Assembly (NCBI GenBank): GCA_949296855.1
Contig: CASFRN010000161.1
Span: 23,747 to 87,746, forward strand
DNA: 64,000 bases
Source: an uncultured Bacteroides sp.
GTDB lineage: Bacteria > Bacteroidota > Bacteroidia > Bacteroidales > Bacteroidaceae
Direction: 5' to 3'
Positions 42,309 to 51,667 of the stretch are shown here, piece after piece. The position numbers and the translations under genes are program-made. The notes beneath the pieces were generated by a model. That model saw only the letters and a list, made by a program, of their open reading frames with translations, was not told where the DNA came from and did no database searches. How positions within the stretch are numbered: position 1 is the stretch's first letter; every line of letters starts with the position of its first letter.

Positions 42309-44051
42309 CTAATACCCCGGATTCTGCTCCAATACAGCACCAATATTCGCTTCTATTACTGAATAAGGGATAGGCCACAAGTTATAATGTTCCTGCATAC
42401 CTACGCCGTCTCCATTTGTGGTAGGATCAGCATAATAGGGATTGCATTTCATCACACGGTCGTACAATGTGCCTGTACGCATCAGCGTAAGACGGCGTTT
42501 TTCCTCTACCCCCAATTCACGCATCCGCTCATCCAATATGTAATCCAAAGTCACTTCACCAGCCGCAACAGGTGTAGCATTCGCACGACTCCTTACTTCA
42601 TTAATGTCATCCGCAGCCAAATCCTTACGGTCCAGATTCAGATAAGCCTCAGCCCTCAACAAATAGGTTTCTGCCAAGCGGAACATATACTGGTCGGTAT
42701 AAGTGGTACCGGCAATACTCTTCAAGGTATATTCCCCTCTGTCATCATAAAGCTCGTCCGGATGATTGAAAGGAGTGGTACACTTCGTGGAATAAGCATA
42801 TATGCCCCGTTGAGGTATCGTCCCAACCATTTCTGCAGGCGGATTTTCGGTATCTATCTCTGTGAAACCTAAAGCTATTAAATCGGCATTCTGCACTTTG
42901 AACTTACGGTTAAAATTCCATTTAGAATTTCTTATATCATTGCTCCAGTCGCTTTCCCAAATCGTATTACTAAAATAAACTGTAGATATTCCCCAACCAA
43001 TACCACGTCCGCCTGTATAATCACCAACGGGCCAAAGATTAAACGGTTGGTAGTCTTTTCCATCTACCGTCATATGAACCTGATTGCCTTGAGGGGCATG
43101 ATGTCTTTCCAACATATAGTTCCCGGCTATTTTCAAGTCAACCGTAGAACTGCCTCCACCGGGAAGGTCCGTCTCAAACTGTATCACCCAAATACCTTCC
43201 GTATTGCCAGCTCCCCTATTCTGATTATTTTCACGAAATAAATCCCAGTATAAATCACCGTCCGGTTGTCCGTCTCCATCTCTATCCGGTTCGTTCATAC
43301 GGGAACCAAAACGATTTCTCATTAAAGCAAGAGCCGGATTATCAATTACTTTTGTCAAAGCCTGTTCGGCTTCTTCATCCATATCCAACGCCAAATAAAT
43401 CTCACCTAATAAATGATAAGCCGCAGGTGAAGAGATTTCCCCGTCTCTTACTTCCGTTATATCAGGAAGATTTTCCGCAGCAAACAACACATCGTCTTTG
43501 GCCTGATTCAACGTTTCTTCTCGTGTAGAGCGTACATAATCCATTTTTGGCACGTCTACTTCATGAAGTTCCAAGGGAACGCCTCCGTAAAGATAAGCCA
43601 ACGTACGATAAGCCATACCACGGAAGAAACGGGCTTTTGCCATAAACTGCTTCTTGACATCTTCGGCAAAACCTGTCATTTCCACACGGTCAATAACCGT
43701 ATTGGATTCCGCTATGATTTTATACAAATTAGTCCAATGGACTTTAGGAATGTTGGCCGTAGGGTCATAAGCGGCAAGCATATTCCCATGTCTGTTTGTG
43801 GTACCCGGCTCGCCGTCATACAGCAAATCTGTTCCATAAATATAATCGAAAGGTGTATTCTCATCCACACTATAAAATTCCAATCTGACCAGATTGTATA
43901 AATCATTAACAGACATATCAAAGTCTGTTTCTGTCAGAAAAGCATTGGAAGTACTCATAAAGTCTTCCGGCTTTTCTTCCAAAAACTTGCTTTCATTACA
44001 ACCGGCAAGCATACAAGTTGCCAATGCGCATAAGGCAATATATTTTTTCAT
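42309..44051 (-). CDS. SusD family surface glycan-binding lipoprotein
   Basis: This 580-residue lipoprotein (lipobox CMLAGC, Cys19) has tetratricopeptide-like helices (AKARFFRGMAYRTLAYLYGGVPLELHEV, RLAETYLLRAEAYLNLDRKDLAADDINEVR) and the C-terminal EERMRELGVEEKRRLTLMRTGTLYDRV-type block, the RagB/SusD signature. It caps the SusC barrel at the cell surface and captures oligosaccharide. It follows susC by 12 bases. Substrate specificity cannot be read from the sequence, but the neighbouring enzymes suggest glucuronoxylan fragments. Confidence 0.95.
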   Translation of the reverse strand: MKKYIALCALATCMLAGCNESKFLEEKPEDFMSTSNAFLTETDFDMSVNDLYNLVRLEFYSVDENTPFDYIYGTDLLYDGEPGTTNRHGNMLAAYDPTANIPKVHWTNLYKIIAESNTVIDRVEMTGFAEDVKKQFMAKARFFRGMAYRTLAYLYGGVPLELHEVDVPKMDYVRSTREETLNQAKDDVLFAAENLPDITEVRDGEISSPAAYHLLGEIYLALDMDEEAEQALTKVIDNPALALMRNRFGSRMNEPDRDGDGQPDGDLYWDLFRENNQNRGAGNTEGIWVIQFETDLPGGGSSTVDLKIAGNYMLERHHAPQGNQVHMTVDGKDYQPFNLWPVGDYTGGRGIGWGISTVYFSNTIWESDWSNDIRNSKWNFNRKFKVQNADLIALGFTEIDTENPPAEMVGTIPQRGIYAYSTKCTTPFNHPDELYDDRGEYTLKSIAGTTYTDQYMFRLAETYLLRAEAYLNLDRKDLAADDINEVRSRANATPVAAGEVTLDYILDERMRELGVEEKRRLTLMRTGTLYDRVMKCNPYYADPTTNGDGVGMQEHYNLWPIPYSVIEANIGAVLEQNPGY

Positions 44052-44063
44052 TTCGAATGCAAT

Positions 44064-47000
44064 TTAAAGTGTAACATTTAATCCTACTGTAAAGCTTCTT
44101 AAAACAGGACGTCCGAAATAATCTTGTCCTGCTTCAGGATCCCAACCGTCCCATTTCGTAAAGGTCAGCAAGTTTTTCCCATTTACATATAAATTAAGAT
44201 TCTCGATGCCAATCGGCCTTAACCAATCCTTAGGCAAATCATAACTTAAAGTAATATCCTGAAGACGCACGAAATTTCTTTGTTGATAGCGTGTCCCACC
44301 TATCGTTCCACCAACCGATGAACGGGAATAGACTCCATCCGGATTGCTTGGCGACCAATATTTCTCTGCCATTTCGCTTATTCTGTTCCAACGGCGTGCA
44401 TTCGCGTCACCACGATTCAACGTTCCTGAATTTGATTGCATATATCCATTCTTACCTCCTTGAACAGAATTAATGAAAAAACTTAAAGAAAGAGATTTCC
44501 AGCGAAGCTTGTTCATAATACCGAAGCGGTAAGCCGGATCTTTGTCTCCAATTATAACGCGGTCATCAGGAGTAATGTCACCGCTTCCGTCTGTATCGAC
44601 AATCCGATAGTTTCCCGGATGATACCCTGTCGGTATGTCATCATGCAATTGCCAAATGCCATTAATCTGATAATCGTAAATGGCAGAAGTCGATTCTCCG
44701 ATAAACAGGTTACTTGCCGTCAGGTCGTCTTCTTTCCCGTCACCGTCATTGTCTCTTCCCAATAAGGATATGATTTTATTTTTATTCGCTGAAATGTTGA
44801 ATGTCGTACTCCATTCAAAATCCGGTGTCATAATGTTGCGGGAAGTAATGGTAAACTCAATGCCTTTGTTCCTGATTTTACCGATATTTGTACTTACGCT
44901 TGCAAATCCAGTTATAGTCGGCAACACCATATCATACAGCAAGTCACGGGTAGTTGTGGAGTAAAGTTCCAATGAACCGTTCAGACGGCTATGCAGCAAA
45001 GTAAAATCAAGGCCCAAATTAACCCCCATGGTTTTTTCCCATTTCAAATCTTTATTCCCCATTGCTGTAATTTGCTGGATGGTCTCGGTAGTCCCTCCGT
45101 CTCCAAATACGTAACCAGCCTCTGTCTTCATGGTCGGTAATGATTTATAGCGTGTTGTCTGATTTCCGCTGATACCCCAACCGCCACGAATCTTCAAATA
45201 ATCAATCCAGGAGACCTTAAACCAATTTTCTTCCGACATCACCCATCCGGCTGCTACAGAAGGAAATATGGCGGATTTATTATTTTCCGCAAAACCGGAA
45301 AACCCGTCACGGCGAACGGTAGCCGTTAACAAATAACGATTTCTAAATTTATAGTTTATACGCAACATTTGATATAACAGAGCCTCGCTCCATGCATCCG
45401 AAGTGGTAAATTGATCCTGACCTAATTCCAGACTGTTATATCCCAAAGACAAGCGGGCAAATTTTTGAGCCTTGGCCTCCGTATAATTTTGTTTGCGCTT
45501 ACTTGCTCCGTAAAGGAAAGTGGCGGAAATGCTATGGTCTCCGAACTCTCCGTTATAATTCACAATGTTATCGAAAGTCCAGTCGTAATATTCCGTATGT
45601 TGCTTGTAGGCTTCTCCGTTTAAACTTGCACCGTACTGATTTGCTTGAAAATGTTGGTCGATACGGTAATTATTACCAAAGTTGAAACGATAAGTCAAAC
45701 CTTTTATCGGAAGCTGGACTTCCGCATACAGATTGGCAAAGAAATAATTATGTCTTTCCTTATCATCGACATTAGAACTCATAAACGGATTTACATCAAG
45801 CGTATTGAACGGATAGGGAATGATATTCCCGTTTTCATCATACGGTACACACAAAGGGTTTTGAGTTATCAGATTCCAAATTCCCGGTTCCGCACCGTCT
45901 TGATTGACAAATGAACCAAAGGCCTGAACGCCTGTCTTTAACCAACTGAATGGTTTAACATCTACATTTATACGGATACTGTTACGCTTGAAATTATCGT
46001 TGACAATGTAACCGGACTGGTCTGTATGGGCGTATGACAAAAGGTAAGACATGGCATCTGTACCTCCGGATAAACTTAACTTGGTTTCCCACATAGAAGC
46101 CGTTTGAGTGCCCTCACTCCACCAATCATAATCGTGCGCGGATAATCCGTCCGGCTGGGTATTATCCTTCATCGTATTATCCGGTAATTTATCACCGGAA
46201 GCCAAATTAAAGTCAGGATTAGGAGTCGTGTAGTCTGGCCCTAAAAAAGCCTCATCATAATAGAAAGATGTCATAAAGTCTAAATATTCTTTCCGGTTCA
46301 TCGGACGCAAGTCTCTTGTAGGAGAAGACGTAGTATAAGAAGTAGAGAAATTCACTTTGGCTTTTCCCGCTTTTCCACGCTTAGTCGTTATCAAGAGAAC
46401 GCCGTTGGCGGCCTGGGCACCGTAAACAGCCGTAGCACTGGCATCCTTCAATACATCAATAGATTCAATGTCATTCGGATTGATAGACGACAAAGAACTA
46501 TTGTAAATAATCCCGTCCAACACTATCAACACGCTTTTATTGCCTGACAAAGTGTTTGTTCCACGGATAGACATATCAGGAGTGGTACCCGAAGCGGTCA
46601 CTTGTCCGATATTCAGACCCGGAACCGTACCTTGCAGAGACTGAAGAATATTCGTATTCGGTGATTTCTCGAAATCCTTAATGTTCGCGCTTACCACCGC
46701 ACCTGTCAGGTCCGACTTCTTCATTGAGCCGTATCCTACCACCACCACTTCGTCCAGTGCTTGGGCGTCTTCCGACAAGCGGATGGTGATATCCCGCTTT
46801 CCGCCTACCTTTACATTCTGGCTTATATAACCGATATAGGATACTTGCAATACGGCACCGGCGGGGACATCGAGGGTAAAACGCCCGTCAAGGTCGGTAA
46901 TGGTGCCCGCCGACGTGCCTTCCACCTTGATGTTGGCACCGATAATCGGTTCACCAGCCGTATCCATCACAATGCCTTGCACGGTATGTGCCGTCCGCTG

Positions 47001-47387
47001 CTGTCCGGCCGCAAGAGCTTCTTTCTTGCTTCGCTTCATCAGCATGATGTTCTTTCCTTCCATGGCATAAACCACATCAGTCCCTTCGAACACTTTGTCG
47101 AGGACTTCCGACACCGGACGGTTCTTGGCATCGACATCCACCTTGCGGTCGAGATTGACTTCATTGACATCGTACACAAACAAATAATCGGTCTGGCTTT
47201 CGATTTCATCCAGCACTTGCCCGGCAGACATACCTGCCGACACAACCGTAACGCGCAGGTTCTGAGAGTATGACTCGGTAGCATACGCCGCACCGGCAAA
47301 TAGAAATAAGGCTAAAAAAGCGTTTCTCATGATTCGGAATGAATGTTTTAATGGTACAATAAATTCCTGATACAAATTATTTTTCAT
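44064..47387 (-). CDS. SusC family TonB-dependent transporter with STN domain
   Basis: This 1107-residue outer-membrane transporter has a signal region (up to about 42, TESYSQ). An N-terminal secretin/TonB short (STN) domain (about 45-110, QVLDEIESQTDYLFVYDVNEVNLDRKVDVD) is followed by a carboxypeptidase-regulatory domain (130-215), TonB box DEVVVVGYG (about 222), plug (IKDFEKSPNTNILQSLQGTVPG...) and barrel ending FTVGLNVTL. STN domains report substrate binding to a FecR-type anti-sigma factor, and a FecR/ECF sigma pair lies just upstream. It imports oligosaccharides captured by the SusD partner. Confidence 0.96.
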   Translation of the reverse strand: MKNNLYQEFIVPLKHSFRIMRNAFLALFLFAGAAYATESYSQNLRVTVVSAGMSAGQVLDEIESQTDYLFVYDVNEVNLDRKVDVDAKNRPVSEVLDKVFEGTDVVYAMEGKNIMLMKRSKKEALAAGQQRTAHTVQGIVMDTAGEPIIGANIKVEGTSAGTITDLDGRFTLDVPAGAVLQVSYIGYISQNVKVGGKRDITIRLSEDAQALDEVVVVGYGSMKKSDLTGAVVSANIKDFEKSPNTNILQSLQGTVPGLNIGQVTASGTTPDMSIRGTNTLSGNKSVLIVLDGIIYNSSLSSINPNDIESIDVLKDASATAVYGAQAANGVLLITTKRGKAGKAKVNFSTSYTTSSPTRDLRPMNRKEYLDFMTSFYYDEAFLGPDYTTPNPDFNLASGDKLPDNTMKDNTQPDGLSAHDYDWWSEGTQTASMWETKLSLSGGTDAMSYLLSYAHTDQSGYIVNDNFKRNSIRINVDVKPFSWLKTGVQAFGSFVNQDGAEPGIWNLITQNPLCVPYDENGNIIPYPFNTLDVNPFMSSNVDDKERHNYFFANLYAEVQLPIKGLTYRFNFGNNYRIDQHFQANQYGASLNGEAYKQHTEYYDWTFDNIVNYNGEFGDHSISATFLYGASKRKQNYTEAKAQKFARLSLGYNSLELGQDQFTTSDAWSEALLYQMLRINYKFRNRYLLTATVRRDGFSGFAENNKSAIFPSVAAGWVMSEENWFKVSWIDYLKIRGGWGISGNQTTRYKSLPTMKTEAGYVFGDGGTTETIQQITAMGNKDLKWEKTMGVNLGLDFTLLHSRLNGSLELYSTTTRDLLYDMVLPTITGFASVSTNIGKIRNKGIEFTITSRNIMTPDFEWSTTFNISANKNKIISLLGRDNDGDGKEDDLTASNLFIGESTSAIYDYQINGIWQLHDDIPTGYHPGNYRIVDTDGSGDITPDDRVIIGDKDPAYRFGIMNKLRWKSLSLSFFINSVQGGKNGYMQSNSGTLNRGDANARRWNRISEMAEKYWSPSNPDGVYSRSSVGGTIGGTRYQQRNFVRLQDITLSYDLPKDWLRPIGIENLNLYVNGKNLLTFTKWDGWDPEAGQDYFGRPVLRSFTVGLNVTL

Positions 47388-47443
47388 AAATTTGCGGCAT
47401 TAAATTTTAGGTTTTTACTTAAAGTTTGTATTCTCTTTTTTTG

Positions 47444-47469
47444 AGGGACGGTGTGGCAGCACCGTCCCT
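47444..47469. other. Hairpin in the FecR-SusC spacer
   Basis: AGGGACGGTG (47444-47453) and CACCGTCCCT (47460-47469) form a perfect 10-bp stem with loop TGGCAG. T-tracts follow on the plus strand and A-tracts on the minus strand, so for the leftward fecR-susC transcript it is not a classical terminator. It may stabilise or attenuate the message. Confidence 0.6.
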
Positions 47470-47527
47470 TTTTCATTTCAGTCCGTATTATTCCATAGGC
47501 ATTCTTCGTTAAGGGTTATCATTCAAG

Positions 47528-48454
47528 TCAATATATTGTGATCACATTGGTTTCATCGTCTTTGGTATATGTGAAACGGTTGTTCAGCTTCAGCACGCGA
47601 AGCACGTGCTCGATGCCGTCCCTCGTGCGGAACTTGCCGGTGTAATGGTTATGCAGGATGTCCTTGTTTCTTACCACGATTCTTACACCATAATATAGTT
47701 CGAGCTTTTTCACCATATTTTCCAATGAAATGTCGTTGAAGCAAATCAGCCCCTCCCTCCACCGGAAATGGTCTTTGTTTCCGACAGGCTTTTTCACCAA
47801 GGTGCCCCCGTCCAGGCAAGCCTGCATATCCGGCTCTAACTTCATGCGGACACCTTGCCCCGTTATCTCCACCTTGCCTTTCAGCAGGGCGGTACGCCAA
47901 ACGCTGTCGGACGCGTAAGCCGTGACATTGAACTCGGTGCCCAACACCCGCACATCGTAACGGCCGGTCTCTACAATAAAGGGATGTTCCTCGTCCGCCT
48001 TCACCGCAAAATACCCCTCGCCATCGAGCCGGACGTTGCGGGCCTCCCCGCCGAACGCAGCCGGAAACGTAAGGCGGCTTTGCGAATTGAGCCAGACCTT
48101 CGTGCCGTCTGCCAACACCAGTTCTGCCCGCTGGCCGGCGGGGACATAAACAGATTGCACCGCTTCGGATTTTTCCGGCCTGTTCCACCAATAATAGCTT
48201 CCTACGAAAACCAAGGCAAAAATTGCCGCTATTTTCAGCACTTCCCGAACCGGCTCCTTCCATGAAAGACGCTTTTCGGGAGCAGTTTCTTTGATATCAA
48301 TATCGGTACGCCACAAAGCGAGGTCGTACAATGTGCGTTGTGCCCGGTACTCTTGCAAGTGTTCGGGACTTTCTTCAATCCACTCCAGCACTTGTTTCCG
48401 TTCGGCCTCCGTCACGTCTCCGGCGATGTATCGTTGTAATAAATCGGTATTCAT
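47528..48454 (-). CDS. FecR family anti-sigma factor
   Basis: This 308-residue single-pass inner-membrane protein has an N-terminal cytoplasmic anti-sigma part (1-70, LQRYIAGDVTEAERKQVLEWIEES), a membrane helix (about 73-92, VLKIAAIFALVFVGSYYWW) and a periplasmic FecR domain (VYVPAGQRAELVLADGTKVWLNSQSRLTFPAAF, RYDVRVLGTEFNVTAY). The C-terminal ~75 residues resemble an STN-like domain (FNDISLENMVKKLELYYGVRIVV). It holds the ECF sigma inactive until the SusC signalling domain contacts it. The 140-base gap to susC includes a hairpin and probably the sigma-dependent promoter. Confidence 0.95.
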   Translation of the reverse strand: MNTDLLQRYIAGDVTEAERKQVLEWIEESPEHLQEYRAQRTLYDLALWRTDIDIKETAPEKRLSWKEPVREVLKIAAIFALVFVGSYYWWNRPEKSEAVQSVYVPAGQRAELVLADGTKVWLNSQSRLTFPAAFGGEARNVRLDGEGYFAVKADEEHPFIVETGRYDVRVLGTEFNVTAYASDSVWRTALLKGKVEITGQGVRMKLEPDMQACLDGGTLVKKPVGNKDHFRWREGLICFNDISLENMVKKLELYYGVRIVVRNKDILHNHYTGKFRTRDGIEHVLRVLKLNNRFTYTKDDETNVITIY

Positions 48455-48592
48455 CTTCTATAAGTTGGCTTTTGTATGTATAACGACCGAGCAGACGATT
48501 ACCCTAAACAGAAAACGAAAAAAATAGCTGTTTTTTCCACAAAGCACAGCTGCCTGAGACAAGGCAATTTGCTTCATGTCCGGTTTATACAG

Positions 48593-48656
48593 GCTGAAAC
48601 TATAGTTTTAACAAGCTGAAACTGTAGTTTCAATAAGCTAAAACAAGAGTTTCAGC
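48593..48656. repeat. Three GAAACT-type palindromic units
   Basis: CTGAAACTATAGTTTTA (48594), CTGAAACTGTAGTTTCA (48616) and CTAAAACAAGAGTTTCAG (48638) are tandem, each near-palindromic, about 22 bases apart. The family is the same as at 16526-16600. The rest of 48455-48750 shows no gene. Confidence 0.7.
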
Positions 48657-48750
48657 ATATATAAACTACAATGAAACTTATATAGGTATGGGAAAGAGGA
48701 ATGTATGCCTCTGGCAATCAGCCAGTTGTGTGACATCCGGATGCCGTTTG

Positions 48751-49308
48751 TCAGAGGCGCAGATAAGGATAAACGATGCAAAGCAGAGGAAGATAATCCT
48801 TCAACGCTACGCGAAGCGCTTTCAGGGCTTTCGAGATGTGATATTCCACGCCCTTGACCGAGATGCCCAACGCTTCGGCTATCTCGCGGTTCGACTTCTC
48901 TTCAAAGCGGCTCAGGATAAAAGCACGGCGGGTTTGTTCGGGAAGCTGGTAAAGGGTTTGGCGCACGATGCATCCGATTTCATTCGAGAATATGTCTTCG
49001 GGCGAGCAGGCTTCGAGGGTGGAAATACGGAGCGAGAGTTCGCGGGTTTGCCAATCGGCAAACGACTCGAATGCAGCCGCTTTTACCTGTTCGTGTTTCA
49101 GCCAGTCAAGCGCTTTGTTCTTGAGGATGGTGAACAAAAGGGGAGCAATCTCTTCGACGGAGGCTATCTTTGTTTTTTCCCATAGGGCAATCAACGCCTC
49201 GGAAGCGATGTCTTCCGCCACCGCCTCATCGTGGACATACGACTTGGCGAAGCTGAACGCTTTCTTGTAATAAGAGGTGTAGATAAACGAAAACGATAGG
49301 TCCGGCAT
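48751..49308 (-). CDS. ECF RNA polymerase sigma factor (sigma-70 family, Bacteroidetes type)
   Basis: The protein has 185 residues. Region 2 is FSFIYTSYYKKAFSFAKSYVHDEAVAEDIASEALIALWEK, with the -10-binding helix. Region 4 is LPEQTRRAFILSRFEEKSNREIAEALGISVKGVEYHISKALKAL, an HTH that reads the -35 element. It presumably directs transcription of susCD when released by the FecR protein. About 300 bases of repeats separate it from fecR, so the two may be transcribed separately. Confidence 0.95.
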   Translation of the reverse strand: MPDLSFSFIYTSYYKKAFSFAKSYVHDEAVAEDIASEALIALWEKTKIASVEEIAPLLFTILKNKALDWLKHEQVKAAAFESFADWQTRELSLRISTLEACSPEDIFSNEIGCIVRQTLYQLPEQTRRAFILSRFEEKSNREIAEALGISVKGVEYHISKALKALRVALKDYLPLLCIVYPYLRL

Positions 49309-49330
49309 GTTGGGATAGTTAATAGTGAAT

Positions 49331-49386
49331 AATGAACAGTTAATAACGGAGGAAATGTTTCCGAGTACCGTTATTAACCGTTCATT
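49331..49386. repeat. AT-rich hairpin, TTAATAACGG family
   Basis: AATGAACAGTTAATAACGG (49331-49349) and CCGTTATTAACCGTTCATT (49368-49386) pair with one mismatch between dcp and the sigma factor gene. Confidence 0.8.
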
Positions 49387-49406
49387 TTTAATTGTTAATC
49401 AGTTAC

Positions 49407-51572
49407 TTATTCTTTGTCTTGTTTTAAAGGTGCAGGGGTATCTAAGCCACGCTTTTCAAGCAGCCACTTGATGTCGGGGCCTTTGCCGCGGAAGTTGACA
49501 TACATATCCATTGCATCATCAATGCCGCCCGGCGTAAGGACATACTTGCGGAACTTGCCTGCCACTTCGGGGTCGAACAGGTTTCCGCTTTCCACGTATG
49601 CGCCGAAGGCATCGCAATCCAACACCTCTGCCCAAATATAGCTGTAATATCCGGCGGTATAGCCTCCGCCCATCGTATGATTGAAATACGTAGTGCGGTA
49701 GCGCGACGGAATCTGCTTGAGCAAGCCTCGCTTGCCCAACGTCTCGGCTTCGAACGCCATCACGTCCATATCGGCAGGTACGGATTTCAACGTATGGAAA
49801 TCCATATCCAGAAGCGATGCGGCAAGATATTCCACCGTAGCGAAGCCTTGCCCGTACTTGCTGCTCTTGTCGTATTTCTCAACCAGCCCGGCCGGGATGA
49901 CCTCGCCGGTCTGATAATGTTTCGCGTACACCTGCAACATTTCGGGCTGGAAGGTGAAATGCTCGTCTATCTGCGAAGGAAGTTCCACGAAGTCGCGAGG
50001 CACACCGCCCACGCCTGTATAGTGCACATCGCGGAACAGGCTATGAAGTCCATGCCCGAACTCGTGGAAAAGCGTCGTGGCCTCATCGGGACTCAACAAG
50101 GCAGGCTGCCCTGCGGAAGGCTTGGTAAAGTTGCACACAATCGTGACCACAGGCACCATGCGGTTTCCGTTTCCGTCATACGATTGCGGACGGTACGTGC
50201 CGCACCATGCCCCGCCCCGCTTGCTGGCACGCGGGAAGAAGTCGAAGTAAAGAATGCCCAGCTGCTTCCCGTCCTTGTCGATGCACTCGAACACCTGCGC
50301 TTCGGGATGAGGTTTCGGCATGTATTCCAACGGGCGGAAAGTCACGCCATACAAGCGTTTTGCCATATAGAAAGCCCCCTCGCGCACCCGGTTCAGTTCC
50401 AGGTACGGACGGATTTCGTTCTCGTCCATGTCGTATTTATGCTTTTTCGCCTTCTCGAAATAATAACGCCAGTCCCAGCCTTCGGGCTCGAAATCGTTGC
50501 CTTCGCGCTTAATTTCCGCCTTGATGTCGGCAAGCTCTTCTTTTGCTTTAGCGAGCGCGGGCGTCCAAAGCTGGTCGAGCAGGTCGTACACGTTCTTTTC
50601 ATTCTTCGCCATCCGGTCTTCTAATGCCATCGAGGCATAGTCTTCGTACCCCATCAATTGGGCTTTTTCCAGACGGGCTGTAATCAAGTCGCGCACCACT
50701 TGCTTGTTGTCGGCATCGTTCCCGTTATTGCCCCGGTTGATATAAGCCTTATAAATACGCTCGCGCAACGCGCGGTTATCGGCATATTGCAAGAAAGGCA
50801 TCACGCTGGGATTTTGCAACGTAAACACCCATTTCCCGTCCTCGCCCATGCTCTTGGCGGTCTCGGCGGCTTGGGCTATCAGGCTGGCGGGCAATCCGCT
50901 CAGGTCTTTCTCGTCGGTGATGACCAGCTTGAAGGCGTTCGTCTCCTTCAGCATATTCTGCCCGAAAGTAAGCTGGAGCATCGAAATCTTCTCGTTCAAC
51001 GCCCGGAGCTTCTGCTGGTCGGCTTCGCTCAGGTTAGCTCCGCTGCGCACAAAATCCTTATACGTATTCTCTACCAGCTTGGCCTGCTCCTTATCCAGAT
51101 TGAACTTCCCGCGGTTGTCATACACTTCCTTCACCCGCTGGAACAAGCGTTTGTTGAGCGAAATGTCATCGGAGTGTGCCGAAAGCAACGGCGACATCTC
51201 TTGGCTCAACGCCTGCATCTCGGCATTGGTATTGCAACTGTTCTGCCCGAAAAACACGGATGCCACCCGTTGCAACATCGCTCCGCTCCGGTCGAGCGCC
51301 ACAATGGTATTCTCAAAATCAGGCATCGAGCGCTGGTTTACGATGGCGTCTATCTCCCGCTTCTGCTCTTCCATCCCTTTCAAGAACCCTTCACGGTAGT
51401 CTTCAATGGTGATTTGTTCGAAGGGCGGAACTCCGTAAGGCGTGTTAAACTCGCTCAGAAACGGATTGACGTGTCCCGCACCGTCTTGCCCGTAAGCCGC
51501 CACGCCCGCGGCAAAACATACGGCAAACATCAGTTTTCTGCAAACATTCATCTTCATAGCTTTTCTCTGCAT
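49407..51572 (-). CDS. dcp: M3 family metallopeptidase (peptidyl-dipeptidase Dcp-like)
   Basis: This 721-residue zinc peptidase has a signal peptide (about 1-28, AGVAAYGQ), so it is periplasmic rather than cytoplasmic, then the helical M3 fold. The zinc motif is TTLFHEFGHGLHSLF (HEFGH near residue 500) with the third ligand in FVELPSQIDEHF. Dcp removes C-terminal dipeptides from oligopeptides. Three starts (51572, 51557, 51551) are possible, the last two giving shorter signals. It is divergent from the GH8 gene, and its link to the glycan locus may be only positional. Confidence 0.93.
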   Translation of the reverse strand: MQRKAMKMNVCRKLMFAVCFAAGVAAYGQDGAGHVNPFLSEFNTPYGVPPFEQITIEDYREGFLKGMEEQKREIDAIVNQRSMPDFENTIVALDRSGAMLQRVASVFFGQNSCNTNAEMQALSQEMSPLLSAHSDDISLNKRLFQRVKEVYDNRGKFNLDKEQAKLVENTYKDFVRSGANLSEADQQKLRALNEKISMLQLTFGQNMLKETNAFKLVITDEKDLSGLPASLIAQAAETAKSMGEDGKWVFTLQNPSVMPFLQYADNRALRERIYKAYINRGNNGNDADNKQVVRDLITARLEKAQLMGYEDYASMALEDRMAKNEKNVYDLLDQLWTPALAKAKEELADIKAEIKREGNDFEPEGWDWRYYFEKAKKHKYDMDENEIRPYLELNRVREGAFYMAKRLYGVTFRPLEYMPKPHPEAQVFECIDKDGKQLGILYFDFFPRASKRGGAWCGTYRPQSYDGNGNRMVPVVTIVCNFTKPSAGQPALLSPDEATTLFHEFGHGLHSLFRDVHYTGVGGVPRDFVELPSQIDEHFTFQPEMLQVYAKHYQTGEVIPAGLVEKYDKSSKYGQGFATVEYLAASLLDMDFHTLKSVPADMDVMAFEAETLGKRGLLKQIPSRYRTTYFNHTMGGGYTAGYYSYIWAEVLDCDAFGAYVESGNLFDPEVAGKFRKYVLTPGGIDDAMDMYVNFRGKGPDIKWLLEKRGLDTPAPLKQDKE

Positions 51573-51628
51573 TTATAATTTTTGCGCTAAATTACAGAAA
51601 AAATCAAGAATCGGAAACCAAAATGTGC

Positions 51629-51636
51629 TATCTTTG
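51629..51636 (+). promoter_or_regulatory. -7 box of the GH8 gene
   Basis: TATCTTTG matches TAnnTTTG, giving a leader of about 25 bases before 51668. Confidence 0.6.
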
Positions 51637-51667
51637 TGAGAGTAATCACTAATAATCCAATCCAATT

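Noticed and set aside
48455-48520. Joint sigma-fecR operon
   Set aside because: About 300 bases with repeats separate the two genes, so a single operon is possible but not supported by the sequence.
49677-50624. Plus-strand 315-codon frame opposite dcp
   Set aside because: Antisense shadow of the peptidase gene with no domain of its own.
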